Notes under the pieces: generated by a model
What the model saw: the letters and a program-made list of their open reading frames with translations, nothing else
Told to the model about the DNA's origin: nothing
Databases searched by the model: none
Program-made: the position numbers and the translations under genes
Shown: piece by piece, positions 33,712-45,892 of the stretch
How the letters are laid out: every line of letters starts with the position of its first letter
How positions within the stretch are numbered: the first letter of the stretch is position 1
Assembly: GCA_004380135.1 (NCBI GenBank)
Contig: QXCR01000101.1
Span: forward strand, 49,017 to 113,016
Length of the DNA: 64,000 bases
Reading direction: 5' to 3'
DNA from: Stemphylium vesicarium
Taxonomy: Eukaryota; Ascomycota; Dothideomycetes; Pleosporales; Pleosporaceae

Positions 33712-35289
33712 ATGTCTGCGCCTACCTCTGCCACGAGTGAGATGCCATCGCGCACTTTCACAAACCGATCAGGCGACGATGACGCCATTCCAGGAGAAGA
33801 CACCTCAGAGGTAAACTATCCGATGTCCTTTGAGAAGAGAAGTCGCTAATAGAATTGCAGGTCACCAAGCTCTTTGCAGAGCGCCTGCAGGCCTGGAAAC
33901 ACGCCGTTGGCTACCTCGAGGATTACATTACCGCGACCGAGAAGACGAACCACGCACATGGCAAGGAGTATGAGAGAGTCCTGAAGGTCGGCGCAACGTC
34001 TGCACCCCGTATACACGTATGCTAATACATAGCAGACGGTTAAGGACCCATTGAAGGAAGGCCATCACTTCGACCAGTCACTCGGTGGCATTGCTGGCAT
34101 GTTTGAGAACATCCGTTCAAACACCCAGGTACGGCATTATCAATTGAAAGATCCAGGACTCGGCTGACAGCACTAGGGCATGTCCAACCAGCACTACGAG
34201 ACCGCGAAGCAGCTGAAGAGCGCCATCCTCCCCATCTTCGAACGCCTACACACCGAGATTAAAAACAAGAGCAAAGAGCTCACCAAGGGTGCTGGCAAGG
34301 GTAGCAAACAGGTCGACAAGGCCCGCGCGCACACCCAGAAGCACATCGAGCTTCTCGGCCAGCACACTGCCTCGTTCGATTCACACGGTGGCGGTCAATT
34401 GAAGGCCACCGACGATCCCTACATCCTCCAGCGCGGAGTCAACCACCGCCTGCACAAGCAGGTCCAGGAGGAGAACAACAACCGGCAGGACTTGATCAGC
34501 GTGCAGAACTCGTTTGCGCAGTTCGAAGCACACATCATTCAGGAGATCCAGCACGGCATGGGTCAATTCCTACAGGTCGTTAACACCCAAGCCGAGCACA
34601 CCAAGGCTGCGTACGGAGACATGGTCGGCACTTCTCAGCGCATCCCTCTCGACTTTGAGTGGAATGGCTTCATTCAGCGCAACAACAACGTCCTCATCGA
34701 CCCCTCTGCTCCTGCGCGAACCCTATCAGACATCAGCTTCCCTAACCAAAACCATCGCGCAACCCAGCCCCTCATCTCTGGTTCGCTCGAGAAAAGGGGC
34801 AAGATCATGCGCTCATACGACACCAACTACTATGTCGTTACCCCCGCCAAATATCTACATGAGTTCAAGACAGACGATGACTTTGCTAAGGACCCAGCCC
34901 CCGAAATGTCTCTCTACCTCCCCGACTGCGTCATCGGTGCCGTTAGCGGGCAAAAGTTCAATGTCAAGGGTAAAGACACGTCCAAGGGCAAGATTGGCGG
35001 TGCCTTCTCTATGACGCACGAGGTTGCTTTCAAAGCGCACACTCCCCAGGCCGCAGAGCAGTGGTGGGAGGTCATCCGCCAGGCAGCCGGTACTGTCACC
35101 AACGACACACCCATCAGCCCTGTCTCCGGCGATGAGAAGCAGCCTTCTCCTCTCCAGACGCAAGGTCTTGAGAAGACTGGCACAAACACGACTGAGCCAG
35201 CCAGCGCTGTTGCACCTGACAGTGCTACACCTGCTAGTGCCACCACCGCCCCCAACAGCGCCGTCCCAGGCGAGCCCGCAAAGAACTAG
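33712..35289 (+). CDS. SLM-like BAR-PH domain protein
   Basis: Four exons, 33712-33810, 33861-33986, 34036-34128 and 34177-35289, with introns of 50, 49 and 48 nt, give 476 residues. Residues about 34-260 are a helical BAR/F-BAR-like coil (VTKLFAERLQAWKHAVGYLE onward, with VKDPLKEGHHFDQSL), followed by a PH domain from about 290 to 400 (ISGSLEKRGKIMRSY, YYVVTPAKYLHEF, AEQWWEVIRQAAG). The tail is Ala/Pro/Thr-rich. This matches yeast Slm1/Slm2: PI(4,5)P2-binding plasma-membrane proteins at eisosomes that connect membrane stress to TORC2. The third exon's 5' junction uses a weak donor (GTCGGC), but the reading across it (VLKTVKDPLKEG) is what the family shows. Confidence 0.9.
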
Positions 35290-35458
35290 TGGAAGTCTCT
35301 CATGATCGCCACCTGTCTAAATCCCGATGATAATGGGAAGAATGTTACTTGTTGAGATGCTTGCTCTGATTGCGTACACATACCCCGTTACCTGCTTGTA
35401 GCCCCACTACACCCTCTAATAATATCTTATGCTTTCACGTAGCCAAATGAATATCCTG

Positions 35459-36624
35459 TCATGATTCATCCCACATCTGCCGGACGTTTAAATTTACTCG
35501 TTTGTTTGCCATCCAGCCGGCCCAGTCTGCATACTCTTGACTCTCCTTTTCGGTAGTGCTGGGCCAGCTTCTCAGATATTCAGGACAGGTTCCTGCCACG
35601 ATCTGGGGCACACCGTGCCATGCGAATCGCGAGGTACCGCTCATGTACACTGCGCTGCCCGACCTCAACCTCAGCGTCAAAACCTTTTCCTGCACCTCTC
35701 CTCCAGCCTCGACCCACGAAGTACCGAGTACAAAGATTGCGTCGCATCCCAAGCTCACACTGATCAGCCCTGTGGAACTTGTCTCAGCGACATCGCGATG
35801 TACGCTGAGCGTATCCCCAGGCGAATACAAGTTCACAATCGCCGCCTCAGCCTTCGTAAACGTAAACAGCGATTCCAGCAAATCCTTTGTATCGGATGGG
35901 AAAGGCGGGGGCGGCGTTGGTGGATACCGTTTCTGCGTCCAATCATACTGGCCCCCAAGCGTAGTCCATCGCAACTTCTTGTTGAGCAGCTGGCTGATGG
36001 AGAGGGGCTTGTGGACTGCTGGGTCGAGGGGCGTTGCGACGGGGTTCGCTGAGGAAAGAGGGATGGAGAAGAAGGAAGACGGAGATTCTGGGTACGAAAG
36101 TTTGTAGTGCGTGTGTATGTTTGTGAGATGCGATGGAGAGCAGAGGTCGCGGTGTAGCAGACGCGATAGTAGTGTGAATTGGAGTTTTGCGGGGAGGAGG
36201 GAGGGGATCATGTGGAGACCTACCTTTTCCGTCAGGACTGGGGGAAAGGGAAATAGAAAAAGAAAGGAAAGAAGGATAGATGGGATTTTGGATTTTACGA
36301 TTAAAGGTAAGATGCGAAAGTGAAATTATTTTCCCTACCAGGCATGTCTTCGTGTTCGTAGACGGGGATAGAAGCGGGAATGTTCATGTCCCCCAAGTCT
36401 GCCGCGCCTTCTTCACCGGCAAAGGCTTGAAAAATAGCGGTCAAGTCTTCCACCGCATATTCTCTGACAACGCGCATTTTGCTGTTGGATGACGCGGACA
36501 TGTTGCTTGACAGGTCGAGGATGTCTTGGTCTTTGTTCAACTCAGGCAATTTCATCTTTTGGTATTTCTTGTAGACATTGCGTATGCTTTCTGGCGGGCG
36601 CTCATGAGGGTCCAGACTATGCAT
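35459..36624 (-). CDS. AlkB-like Fe(II)/2-oxoglutarate dioxygenase (ALKBH1 type)
   Basis: Exons 36624-36339 and 36219-35459 with a 119-nt intron give 348 residues. The N-terminal part (MHSLDPHERPPESIRNVYKK, then FQAFAGEEG and IPVYEHEDMPG) is the typical fungal extension. The double-stranded beta-helix core carries the metal triad H236-x-D238 (SVHRDVAE) and H297 (FAWHGVPQ), and the 2-oxoglutarate-binding Arg in VNLNVRQMW (R342). A WTTLGGQYDWTQKRYP nucleotide-recognition segment precedes the core. Members demethylate alkylated nucleic-acid bases; ALKBH1 relatives act on tRNA, mitochondrial RNA or DNA. No clear targeting signal. It diverges from the Cdk1 gene with 421 bp between start codons. 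Confidence 0.93.
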
Positions 36625-37045
36625 CGTGTCTAGCCGTCAATCGAAAGCTGCAAGCGCAAAAAATAGATGATGTCCGTAAATTGTGGCGGCACAAAAGGAT
36701 TGGCAATGGAGATGTAGGGAATTGCGCGAGCAGGGGCTTTGACTAAGCTCGCGTTTGCGGCTGACAGCGGCGCGTTGCCCGAAGCGTCGAGGTGTTTACC
36801 CTCTTGAAATTCCCATGCAACAACACCGACACCCTTCCTCACCTTGAGATCCTCGCACCCGCCCCCCACTCTTTCTGGACTACTAACCCACAGGTGTATT
36901 GCAGCTCATACGAGGAGCCTCTTATCCGAATCTTCCTTCCAGCGTCTCTCGATTTGATCCCGCTGCGAAACAGGCCAACTTTGTTGCAGCTAAACACGCT
37001 TGACCGCTTGTCGTCTGAGGCACCACCAGCCCACCGTCGACCGCA
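36625..37045. promoter_or_regulatory. Shared divergent promoter region, AlkB-like gene / Cdk1 gene
   Basis: 421 bp between two start codons facing away from each other; both promoters must lie here or overlap the 5' ends. No TATA box is obvious. The Cdk1 side is rich in pyrimidines. Confidence 0.5.
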
Positions 37046-38209
37046 ATGGAGAACTACCAGAAATTGGAAAAGGTCGGAGAAGGTAAGAAAGCAATTCATG
37101 AAGCACACCCACACTTTCTTTGCACACACTCTTGCAAATCGCGCTCCCTCTTTATACTGACATTTATTGCCCAGGAACTTATGGAGTTGTTTACAAGGCG
37201 CGAGACCTTACCACCAAGGACCAACGCATTGTCGCCCTCAAGAAAATCCGCCTCGAAGCTGAAGATGAAGGTGTCCCGTCAACGGCCATTCGCGAAATTT
37301 CCCTCCTCAAGGAAATGAACGACCCCAATATTGTCCGCCTTTTGAACATTGTGCACGCCGACGGCCACAAGCTATACCTCGTCTTTGAATTCCTTGATCT
37401 GGATCTGAAAAAATACATGGAGGCGCTGCCAGTCAGCATGGGCGGACGTGGCAAGGCTCTGCCCGAGGGCTCTGGGCTCGCTGGGCAGGCTCTGAGCATG
37501 GACGACAAGATGGTCAAGAAGTTCATGATGCAGCTGTGTCAGGGTGTCAGGTACTGCCACGCTCACCGCGTGCTGCACCGCGATCTTAAGCCTCAGAACT
37601 TGTTGATCGACAAGGACTGCAATCTCAAGTTGGCGGATTTCGGTCTGGCTCGCGCTTTCGGTGTGCCGCTGCGAACATACACCCACGAGGTACAATGACT
37701 GGTATACAAAGAATCTTCGCTTCTCTGACACGTTGCAGGTTGTTACTCTGTGGTACCGCTCCCCCGAAATTCTCCTCGGAGGCCGTCAATACTCGACTGG
37801 TGTCGACATGTGGTCTGTTGGATGCATCTTCGCTGAGATGTGCACACGCAAGCCCCTCTTCCCCGGTGACTCTGAGATTGACGAGATCTTCAAAATCTTC
37901 CGGTATGCATGCGCTCATGTCTACCTCACGCAACTACTAACAAAGCCTAGTATCCTCGGTACGCCCAACGAGCAGGATTGGCCTGGTGTCACCTCCTTCC
38001 CCGACTTCAAGCCCTCTTTTCCCAAGTGGGGCCGGACAGACATTGCGAACATTGTCACCAACCTGGACGAGGTCGGTCTGGATCTACTGGACGCGCTACT
38101 CGTATACGACCCCGCTGGCCGTATCTCGGCCAAGCAGACGGTCATCCACCCCTACTTTGGCGGCATGAACGGCGACACGCGCCACGAGTACAGCAACGGC
38201 TACCATTAG
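37046..38209 (+). CDS. cdc28: Cyclin-dependent kinase 1 (Cdc28/NimX type)
   Basis: Four exons, 37046-37082, 37175-37689, 37739-37902 and 37951-38209 (introns 92, 49, 48 nt), give 324 residues. Every Cdk1 landmark is present: the inhibitory site GEGTYG (T14, Y15), catalytic K35 in VALKK, the cyclin-binding PSTAIRE helix (47-53), HRDLKPQN, DFG, and the activation-loop Thr in RTYTHEVV (T182). An insert of about 20 residues before the catalytic loop (GGRGKALPEGSGLAGQ) is also known in Aspergillus NimX. It drives G1/S and G2/M transitions with cyclins. The first intron splits the codon between the glycine-loop residues GEG and TYG. All introns are small and remove in-frame stops. Confidence 0.97.
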
Positions 38210-38613
38210 CTGTCCCTGGAGGATGCTACGAACGTGACGGAATTTTGGTGGCTGCATAATTGTTGCAAAGCACACGAGACATTAGTGTCTACTTCAGATT
38301 TCCCGCTTTGTTCTGGATACAAGGATTAGGGCTGTACCTCATCGGACAGCAAGCGGCGTTTTGGTCGGGATATGATACGAGAATACATGCATCAAATATT
38401 TCCATGCACCATGCAACACGTTATTACCTCCTTGCCATGCCGCACTTCACAAATCATGGATTTATTTGCACCCTGCTCTTGGGCTGCAAAGACGCTATGA
38501 CGTAGCCTATTTGCCCCACTTCAGCCCTACCTAGGTACGGACCGTGGTGGATGCAGGAACGCGTCCACGTACCAGGTCCCTTTGCAGACACCTACCATCG
38601 GTCTGTATTATTC
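38210..38613. other. Intergenic region between Cdk1 and GH18-like genes
   Basis: 404 bp with no separate gene. An in-frame ATG at 38551 could extend the next gene by 21 residues. Confidence 0.5.
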
Positions 38614-39920
38614 ATGGCTTCGTCAGCACCCAAGCTACTTGCTCCGGCAACAGGGCCTCGTCTTATTGTATACCACCAAACCTTTCACGATTCCCAAGGC
38701 AACTACCACTCGCTGCTTCCGTTGCTGACCAATAACACGGGCATCACGCATGTGATAGTGGCTGCCATACACCTGAACGATGGTGCGGGGAACATCACCT
38801 TGAACGACCATCGTCCAGATGATAAGCGATACGACCAGCTATGGGGTGAAGTAAACTGGCTGCAGGGTAGTGGGGTCAAGGTACTGGGCATGCTGGGAGG
38901 AGCCGCAAAGGGTAGCTTCCAGAAGCTGAGCGGCGACGATGAAAGCGTAGGCAACTATCGTGCAACAGATCATCTCAGCAGTTTCGAGATGCTGACGAAG
39001 CCCAGTTTGAAGCATACTACACGCCGCTCCATGCCATCATCTCCGTGTACAAGCTCTCAGGCCTCGATCTCGACGTCGAGGAAGAGGTGCCCCTCTCCAC
39101 CATCACACGACTGATATCACGTCTCCGCGCCGACTTTGGCCCCGAATTCCTCATCACCCTCGCGCCCGTCGCCACAGCCCTAATCCCCGACCCAAATATT
39201 CCCGCTCACTTGCGCCCGCCCCGGCCGATGCTGGCCTCAGGCCCTAGTCCCAACCCGCTGCACCCCACGCTGCCGCACCTAAGTGGTTTCAGCTACCCGG
39301 AGCTCGAGTGCAGTGTCTTCGGCCGGGAAGTAGCATGGTACAACACGCAATTCTACTGCGGATGGGGCGACGCGGGGAGTACCATGTGGTACGACACCAT
39401 CGTAGCTGCGGGCTGGAAGCCAGAGAAAGTCGTCATGGGCGTGGTTACGAACCCGGGGAATGGCGCAGGTCACATACCGATTGCCAGGCTGAGGGACAAT
39501 TGCGCGCGGTTACGCGATAAGTACAGGAATACGGGAAAAGGGTTTGGTGGCGTTATGGGATGGGAGTACTTCAACTCGGGGGACTGCGAACAGGATCTTG
39601 TTCATGTGGCGCAGCTTGAGCTTAACAATGATACCGTGCAGGCAGGATGGGTTGCTGCTCTTGGACGTGTGCTCAGGACGGAAGAGCCGGCGCAGCGGCC
39701 GCAGACTCAGGCGTTGTCGCCGCTTCAGGGCGTCACGGCTGACCAGATTCGCAATATGGTGACTAGGCTGCCGCAGGCTAGCGCGCCCTGGCCGGATGAG
39801 GAGGTGCAGAAGTTGGTTGTGCTGGGGTTTGAGCGGCATGAAGCGCTGGCTGCGTTGAATGCTACGGATGGGAATGTGGAGATGGCGGCGGGGTTTTTGT
39901 TTGAGCATTATCCGCAGTAG
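38614..39920 (+). CDS. GH18-like (chitinase fold) protein with C-terminal UBA domain
   Basis: Exons 38614-38946 and 39006-39920 with a 59-nt intron (GTAGGC...CTGAC...CAG) give 415 residues. The N-terminal 300 residues follow the GH18 TIM barrel: RLIVYHQTF (beta 1), VKVLGMLGGAAKGSF (substrate-binding beta 3), then the catalytic beta-4 strand SGLDLDVEEEV. The usual DxxDxDxE motif is there except that the first Asp is Ser129; the catalytic acid E136 is kept. MGWEYFNSG matches the beta-8 end. There is no signal peptide. The last 45 residues (WPDEEVQKLVVLGFERHEAL to FLFEHYP) match a three-helix UBA ubiquitin-binding domain, with LGF in place of the MGF loop. The start at 38551 is an alternative. 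An intracellular, ubiquitin-linked glycan hydrolase or lectin is the simplest reading. Confidence 0.85.
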
Positions 39921-41569
39921 TAGCGGTTACTAGACAATGCAACTAGCATTTAAACGTGGAAGCGATGCATTACGCTTGTTGGTTGATGGCGCCGGGGATT
40001 GAAGCAATCAGGCATATAACCGATCTCTGCCCCCCTCTCTCTCAATCTAAAAGCTTTGTATAACCGAACCGAACTGAACCGAACGGCTCACGACATCGTC
40101 GCCTGAGTATGTGCGTGTGTATGAGAAGGGGGGGAAAGGAGGCCACAATAGCCATCCATCTCACGAGATGATGGTATGAAAAACACCGATACTCTGATCT
40201 CTGATCTCCACGCTGCATACGATCGAAACTAAACCCTCGCCCCACAAGTATACAAGCATGCAGCACAGAAGAAAGAAGAAAAATTAAGGAGAGTCGTGTT
40301 CAGTTTTCGCCTTGTTCACATGCTCTGCAAAGTATCGTTTGGCTATCTTGAACTTAACTTACTTCACGCCAGGCCGCGCCGCGTGTTCTCAATGCCTGAC
40401 GACTCAGATCGGCGACGTGCATGTGCGTGTGCGTGTAAAGCACATGTACACATTGCATGTGCGATAACCAGCGGGATGGAGGATACACCGATGTAACAAG
40501 TGAATCTAAGATTGCCACTCAAAACTTGATGTAGCACGATATTCTAGATGTACACGGTTTACTGCGACACACGTTTCTCCCGCCGGAACCGGAACCGAAA
40601 CTGATACAAACACCTTTTGTCTTTATCGGTACCGATGTATGTCCGCGCGGAAAACGACCTTTACTCTACAAAGGCGGATCCGATGGCGGATACGCTTCCG
40701 AATAGAGTATAGCATACCCTCAACTTCTAGGTACGCCACACTCACACTACAGTACACACACGCGCGCACAGCTCGCTCAACCTGCATGTACAATCTACAC
40801 TCTCGGTGCCCAGTCCCCCGAACCCCCGAGACCCGAACCCGCAGATCCGAGACAAACCAGAGAGAGTAGACAGATTAATCCCGGTGATCAACCGGGTTAC
40901 CTGATCGGGTGTGGTGCGGGGGCTAGAAAACTCTAGGGCTTGGAGAAAAGAAGCCAAGCTGGAAGGAAGAATTATGCAGGTAGGTGGGCGTGCGTGGATA
41001 AAGCGAGGAGGGATTGCGAGAGGTGGGTAATGTTTGACATGCGCGGCGTGGTTTGGGATACTTTAGTGCGGATGGATGGTTGGCTGGTTAGATAGTGAGT
41101 GGTACTATTCATGTTGTATCTATTGTTCATGCAAGTATGCAAGCCACGATTCTGGTTTGGTCACGATGACGGTGATAGTCACTTTGTTGAATTAGCGGAA
41201 AGAAAGATGGATGGTGTGATCAAAGTGATCGACCCAAAAGTTTCGCGACCAGAATGAATTGCATGTTTTGATCTATTGAGTGGGAAATCAACGAAAAAAC
41301 TTGTGGGGTATCCTTTCAACTCCTTTCTCGTAGTACTAATGACACCACCCGAACCAAAGAAATTCTTCTATACATGATTTGTTTCGTACAAAAGGAAACT
41401 TGGTCTTTCGTGCCATGTCTTCTCGGGGTTTGAACTGAAAAGAAAAGAAAAAAGAGATAATCTAGTCTAGTAATGCAATCGTGAATCTAGAAGCTGGGCA
41501 TAGACATGACACCATAATGGAATGAACTGAAGAGAAAGGGAAAAAAAGTCCGCTTCTTGTATAAAATGA
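39921..41569. other. Intergenic region rich in simple repeats
   Basis: 1.6 kb without a convincing gene. It holds an ACCGA/ACTGA pentamer run (40063-40084), GT/GC-rich alternating stretches (about 40418-40452 and 40740-40770) and AT-rich patches near the right end. It is the 3' flank of genes from both sides. Confidence 0.5.
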
Positions 41570-41893
41570 TCACCCCACGTGTCTGAGCGCCCGTCTAAAG
41601 CCAGACAGACCATCTATCGTTTCCCGGATAGACGTTGTGGAAGATGAAGTCGACGATGACCGATGCCGTGGTTTCGGGTGCGGAACTTCCAGCAAAGTGC
41701 GCGAACGAGTCGAACTGCGACTTCGAGGCGCCGATGTTGGTGATAGAAACGTGGCCCCTGTAGAAGGAGTTCTCGGGGTTCGTAGTGATTCGTGCGAGGA
41801 AGTCGACGAGAACGATAGTGTCGGCGTGAGGGGCTCAGCATGAGCAGCGAGGTGACTGTTTAAAGCGAACCGGGTATTAAACGATGTACTCAT
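41570..41893 (-). CDS. Possible small Ser/Thr-rich protein
   Basis: An ATG-started frame of 107 residues, rich in Ser, Thr, Pro and Arg (for example SFSSTSSHESLRTPRTPST), ending ETIDGLSGFRRALRHVG. It lies directly downstream of the arrestin gene on the same strand and might instead be a 3' exon of that gene, since a splice donor-like GTAAAG occurs at the arrestin stop. No domain recognised. Low confidence that it is separate or even coding. Confidence 0.3.
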   Translation of the reverse strand: MSTSFNTRFALNSHLAAHAEPLTPTLSFSSTSSHESLRTPRTPSTGATFLSPTSAPRSRSSTRSRTLLEVPHPKPRHRSSSTSSSTTSIRETIDGLSGFRRALRHVG

Positions 41894-42127
41894 TGAAAAT
41901 ATGAGGAGAGATTGAAAAGCAGAAACATGTGCTTTTTGGGAGTGGGGATAATGAGATGACCAGGATGAGCTGAGAAAGATTCAAAGAGCTTAGCCGTACC
42001 AGCCATCCTCATTGAGCTCGGTTTCTTCGGTGGCTGCAACACTCCCACCAGGAATGCAGAAGCTCCTCGAAGAGTACCGGGACGCCGCTGAACACGTAGT
42101 AGAGAGGAATAGAGTAAGATGGGTGCT

Positions 42128-43958
42128 TTACCTTCCATCATCACTGGTCCTTGGGCTCTGTCTCCTGCTGTTCATCTGCGTGTTCCGGTAGGTTTCCTCG
42201 TTCAAGGTATCCAAGCTTCGAGCCGGACTAGGGGTCGTTGCTCTGCTGCTTCTACTCCTGTTTGGAGAGCTAGGCCTTGAAGTCGCAATCTCATACGATG
42301 GGAGGTCCATGCCTACGCCACCCGGGGTCCTCGAACCTGCGGGGGTTCGTACGGCGGTGTTGTAGCTAGGCGTTCTGGCCAGGGCATCCATGTCGTAATT
42401 TGAGGCAGGGAGGTCAAAATAAGCCGGCTCAGAACCGTAAGCTGGTGTACTATCACCCGATGAATCCTGTCTTGACGGCTGGAAGCGTGTAGGTCGGTCG
42501 CTGTGGTTCATGGTGAGATTTGCTAGACGGTGCTGCAAAGCTGCTGCAGATGCACCGCCTCCCGGCTGATGTACGGCAGCATCTAGGGATGTGAGATCTT
42601 CGGCTGAGCCGCGCCTGCTTTGGGCGAAAAAGGGCGTGTTGGCGCCACTGTTCATCATGCTGCGGTGACCGCCAGGCGTCATGAATCCAGAAGGATCAAT
42701 ATCGTTGTAGAGCTCATCTAGCTGATGCAGTCCATAAGTAGGGGGCGCATTCTGATTGACCTCGTCCTGTATCGCCTGCTGATTCAAAACGTTCTGGTCG
42801 ACCACCACGCTCTGATCCTCGTTTGGAGGCAAGTTTGGCGAAATGAAGAGGTGGACGTGGTTCTTCACCAGCAATTGACTCGTGTGGCCTTCCGGATTCT
42901 TGAGATTGACGTATAAGCGCAGCTTGTGGCTCAAACGAATGTTCTCCGTGTCGACCGATTGGCGGCAGTTCTTGAGTGAGTTTGGTAGATCGAGCGTCAT
43001 GGAAAAGCGATGCGACTCGTCGAAAAGGGCGTCTGCGTCATCAACGCCGTCAGGGACGGTGCGCGCGGAGTTGGCTGGCATGTCACCTTCGGTCACAGCA
43101 ACTTGCATGTCCTGCTGATGGCTTATCCGCCGACCAGCGTAGTCTGCAAACAGCTGGCGCGATTCTATCAGCTCCATCTTGATGGTCGAAATCTCCACGC
43201 CCTTTCTAAGGGGAATCAAAACAAAGTCGGCGGTTATTTGTGTGCCGACAATATAGTTCTTCTGGGGGACGGTGATTTTGTAGGCCAGTTTATTCGCCCA
43301 GATATCCTCGTTGATCTGCTCCATGGGCATGGATTCGAGCATGTCGCGTCCGAGCGTCCGAATGACGCGGATATGCGCCGAAGCACTGAGCTGCTTGCTC
43401 ATATACCCTCTATCCACCGAGGCTTTCAAGCTGTAAACTACCCAGTTGGATGGGAGCCCTTCTACGCTCTGGTCGAGGTTTGGGGGCATCTTGAACTTGA
43501 AGTCCCACTCATGGTAGCCGGCGTTCAGTTTGTGGGCCTTGGTCTTGCTGCCGACGTCGACGGGGAAGAGGTGGAGTTCTTCGACCAGGAAGTTCGTCTT
43601 CTGCGTAATGGGCTGCGGGCTTACGGTGTTGGTCAAATGCCATCTGCGCGCGGAAAATTAGCATGTAGCCTGGAGGATTATCCAGAAAGGGGTGCTACCG
43701 TACGAAACTTTCCGTGTGCCGGTGAGAGTGATTCGCAGACTCCTCACAGACATGGACTCTGGGTTATTTAGGATCAACTTGCCCTTGAGCTCAGTCTCAT
43801 GCGACTCGGACGATTCTCCATAGAAGACAACAAAAGGCGACTCCGGCCTGCGGAACAATTAGCTGCGCTCATGCTGAGATTTGCAGTGGTGAAGCGTACT
43901 TGATCTCCAGGGTAGGCGCGGCGTTTCTGCCGAATACTCCGACCCTTGGGTGAGGCAT
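42128..43958 (-). CDS. Alpha-arrestin, CreD/ApyA type ubiquitin-ligase adaptor
   Basis: Exons 43958-43900, 43847-43704 and 43643-42128 (introns 52 and 60 nt) give 572 residues. An N-terminal arrestin domain (PESPFVVFYGESSE, SLRITLTGTRKVSWHLTN) and a C-terminal arrestin domain (ANKLAYKITVPQKNYIVGT, FVLIPLRKGVEI) are followed by a disordered tail. The tail carries PPTYGLHQLDELY, a PPxY motif that binds WW domains of Rsp5/HulA HECT ubiquitin ligases, and LPSYEIA. The blocks HVHLFISPNLPPNEDQS and RTPSYNTAVRT are shared with CreD/ApyA. Such adaptors direct ubiquitination and endocytosis of nutrient transporters, and CreD takes part in carbon catabolite repression. The C-terminus is listed at the stop TAA 42128-42130, but a donor-like GTAAAG overlaps it, so a further 3' exon is possible. 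Confidence 0.88.
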
Positions 43959-45892
43959 GATGTAACGAGGGACAAGCAGAAAATCACCACAAGAACAAAA
44001 CCACCATTACACTGCAAAGTGCAATGTGGGGGCTGGCGCAAGTAAATACCAGCCGGATGCAGTCGCAAGCTGCTGCAGGTAAGAATATGGATTCGGAAAC
44101 TGCGGATGCCGGAAGGGGTCGCGATAGAGGGGTCTCGTATGGTTTGCGAATGGGAATGGCGATATGGTGAGCGAGTGGCTTCCGAGGCTGAGACGTGGAC
44201 GGGAGGAGAGAAGGTTTAAGAGTGGCGTATCACAGTTTCAATCGACAGGGAAGAAAAGGCCGCGTCAAGGATGTGTGAGAGAATAGAGAAAGGGAGTTGC
44301 TCAGCTGGTGCGGCCGCGTGTTGCTCCCGCGTTAGATATACTGCAAAGCGAGCGTGGGATGCGGGCAAGGGCGGCCTGCACCCTGATGAGCTCATGGGCT
44401 AGGGTGGAGACAGTGGTTGCTCGCATCATTGCATTTAGTTAGCGCGCTTCTTTTCACCCCAGGGCTGTCTTAGAATTTTCTGGCGGCGATTAGGCTCTAC
44501 AGGCGCAGGCGCAGGCGCATCAAAGAAGGTGTTCCGATAGCTTCCCGCCAACGGCGCGATACCAAGCACCGCCGGATACACACAGTTGTCAAAGGATTAC
44601 GCGCCTTCTTAGTCATAGCTGACGGGCAGGGGGCACAGGCGTACTGAGTGTAGTATGCGCTCAACCTCCGATATCCACTCTTTGGTCGCAAGCGAAGACT
44701 CATGGAGACTACCGCGGGTCTTGCTCGCGGCTCTCCCGAGCACATGTGGTACGCCCAGGCAGGGCTCCGGGATCATGTAACGATTGCGCCACAGCCTGCA
44801 TGCCTACCGCAGCCGCATCGGCCAAGCTGCAGAGAAAATCCGAAACGATGGTGAGCTTCGATGCACCTCGCCGGTGCCTGTCAGATCGTGAAGTTGATCA
44901 CTACCGACTTGTCGTGGGTAGCCTGACGCCCAACCACCTCAGGGTCTGTATGATGTATGATTGTATGTATTGCGTGTCGTTACGTTGTTCTGCATATCCG
45001 CCCAGCACGTGACCATTGGACACGATTGCTTGCTCCCCTCTACCAAAGCTGCACGTTCTCAGCTGTGCATCAGCTGCATCGCCAGTCGGTCACGCCGTTG
45101 ACCGCCACCATACAACCCAACCCCTCTGTTTAGAAGCCCGCGAGACGCAGTATGCGATTGCTTAGTCTCGGTCCGAGCGAGCACGGCCACGAAAATCTGC
45201 GGCTAAACGTGCATTGCCGCAACGGTGGATATTCGCAGAGCCTCATACAGACCCGCAGTTCAAAGCCGCCTATAGTAATTCACGCATGCCGCGGATATCC
45301 ACTAGCGACTGACCATCGTGAGATACCAAAAGAGTTACCGGCCGGAAATATGTCGTGATTTCCGCACGATGCTGCATGGTGGAGATAAGAAAACTTGATT
45401 TTGAGGCGGCAGGTTGATGCATTCGTCTGCGTACCCTGCTACAACTGAGGTTCTAGAACAACACTGTGTCTGACGCTGTCGCGCACATGCAAAAAAATGC
45501 GCCTACAGGGCTGAACAGACATACAAACGCGTTTTGCATGTGAGCTAGATATCGGGTCATATCGGAGCCATGGCAAACCTCCGACCATCAGAGCTCCGAT
45601 ACAAACTTTCCCTCACACCCTAATCGCCCAACAACTGCCCTGCAGATCCAACGACCCCTCTTATGAACCGTTTGCGCTCGCAATCCCAGACGTACTACTG
45701 TCGTCATTCCCAGCACCTTCTTTCGGCCGGTCCCAAGTTCTAATGTGTCCTGCGATCGAAGAGTCAGCGATCCACTCCCTTATCTGCCATTTTGCCGCAT
45801 CGCGAACTCAACAAATGCCTAAGCGGATCCCCGTGAGCGCTAGCCTACGGGTGTTCCTGCGCACGTTCAGGCGCCGCGTACTTAAACAAGCC
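43959..45892. other. Intergenic region between arrestin and CreC genes
   Basis: 1.9 kb holding the arrestin promoter and the 3' end of creC. No supported gene; open frames are under 90 codons. Confidence 0.5.
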
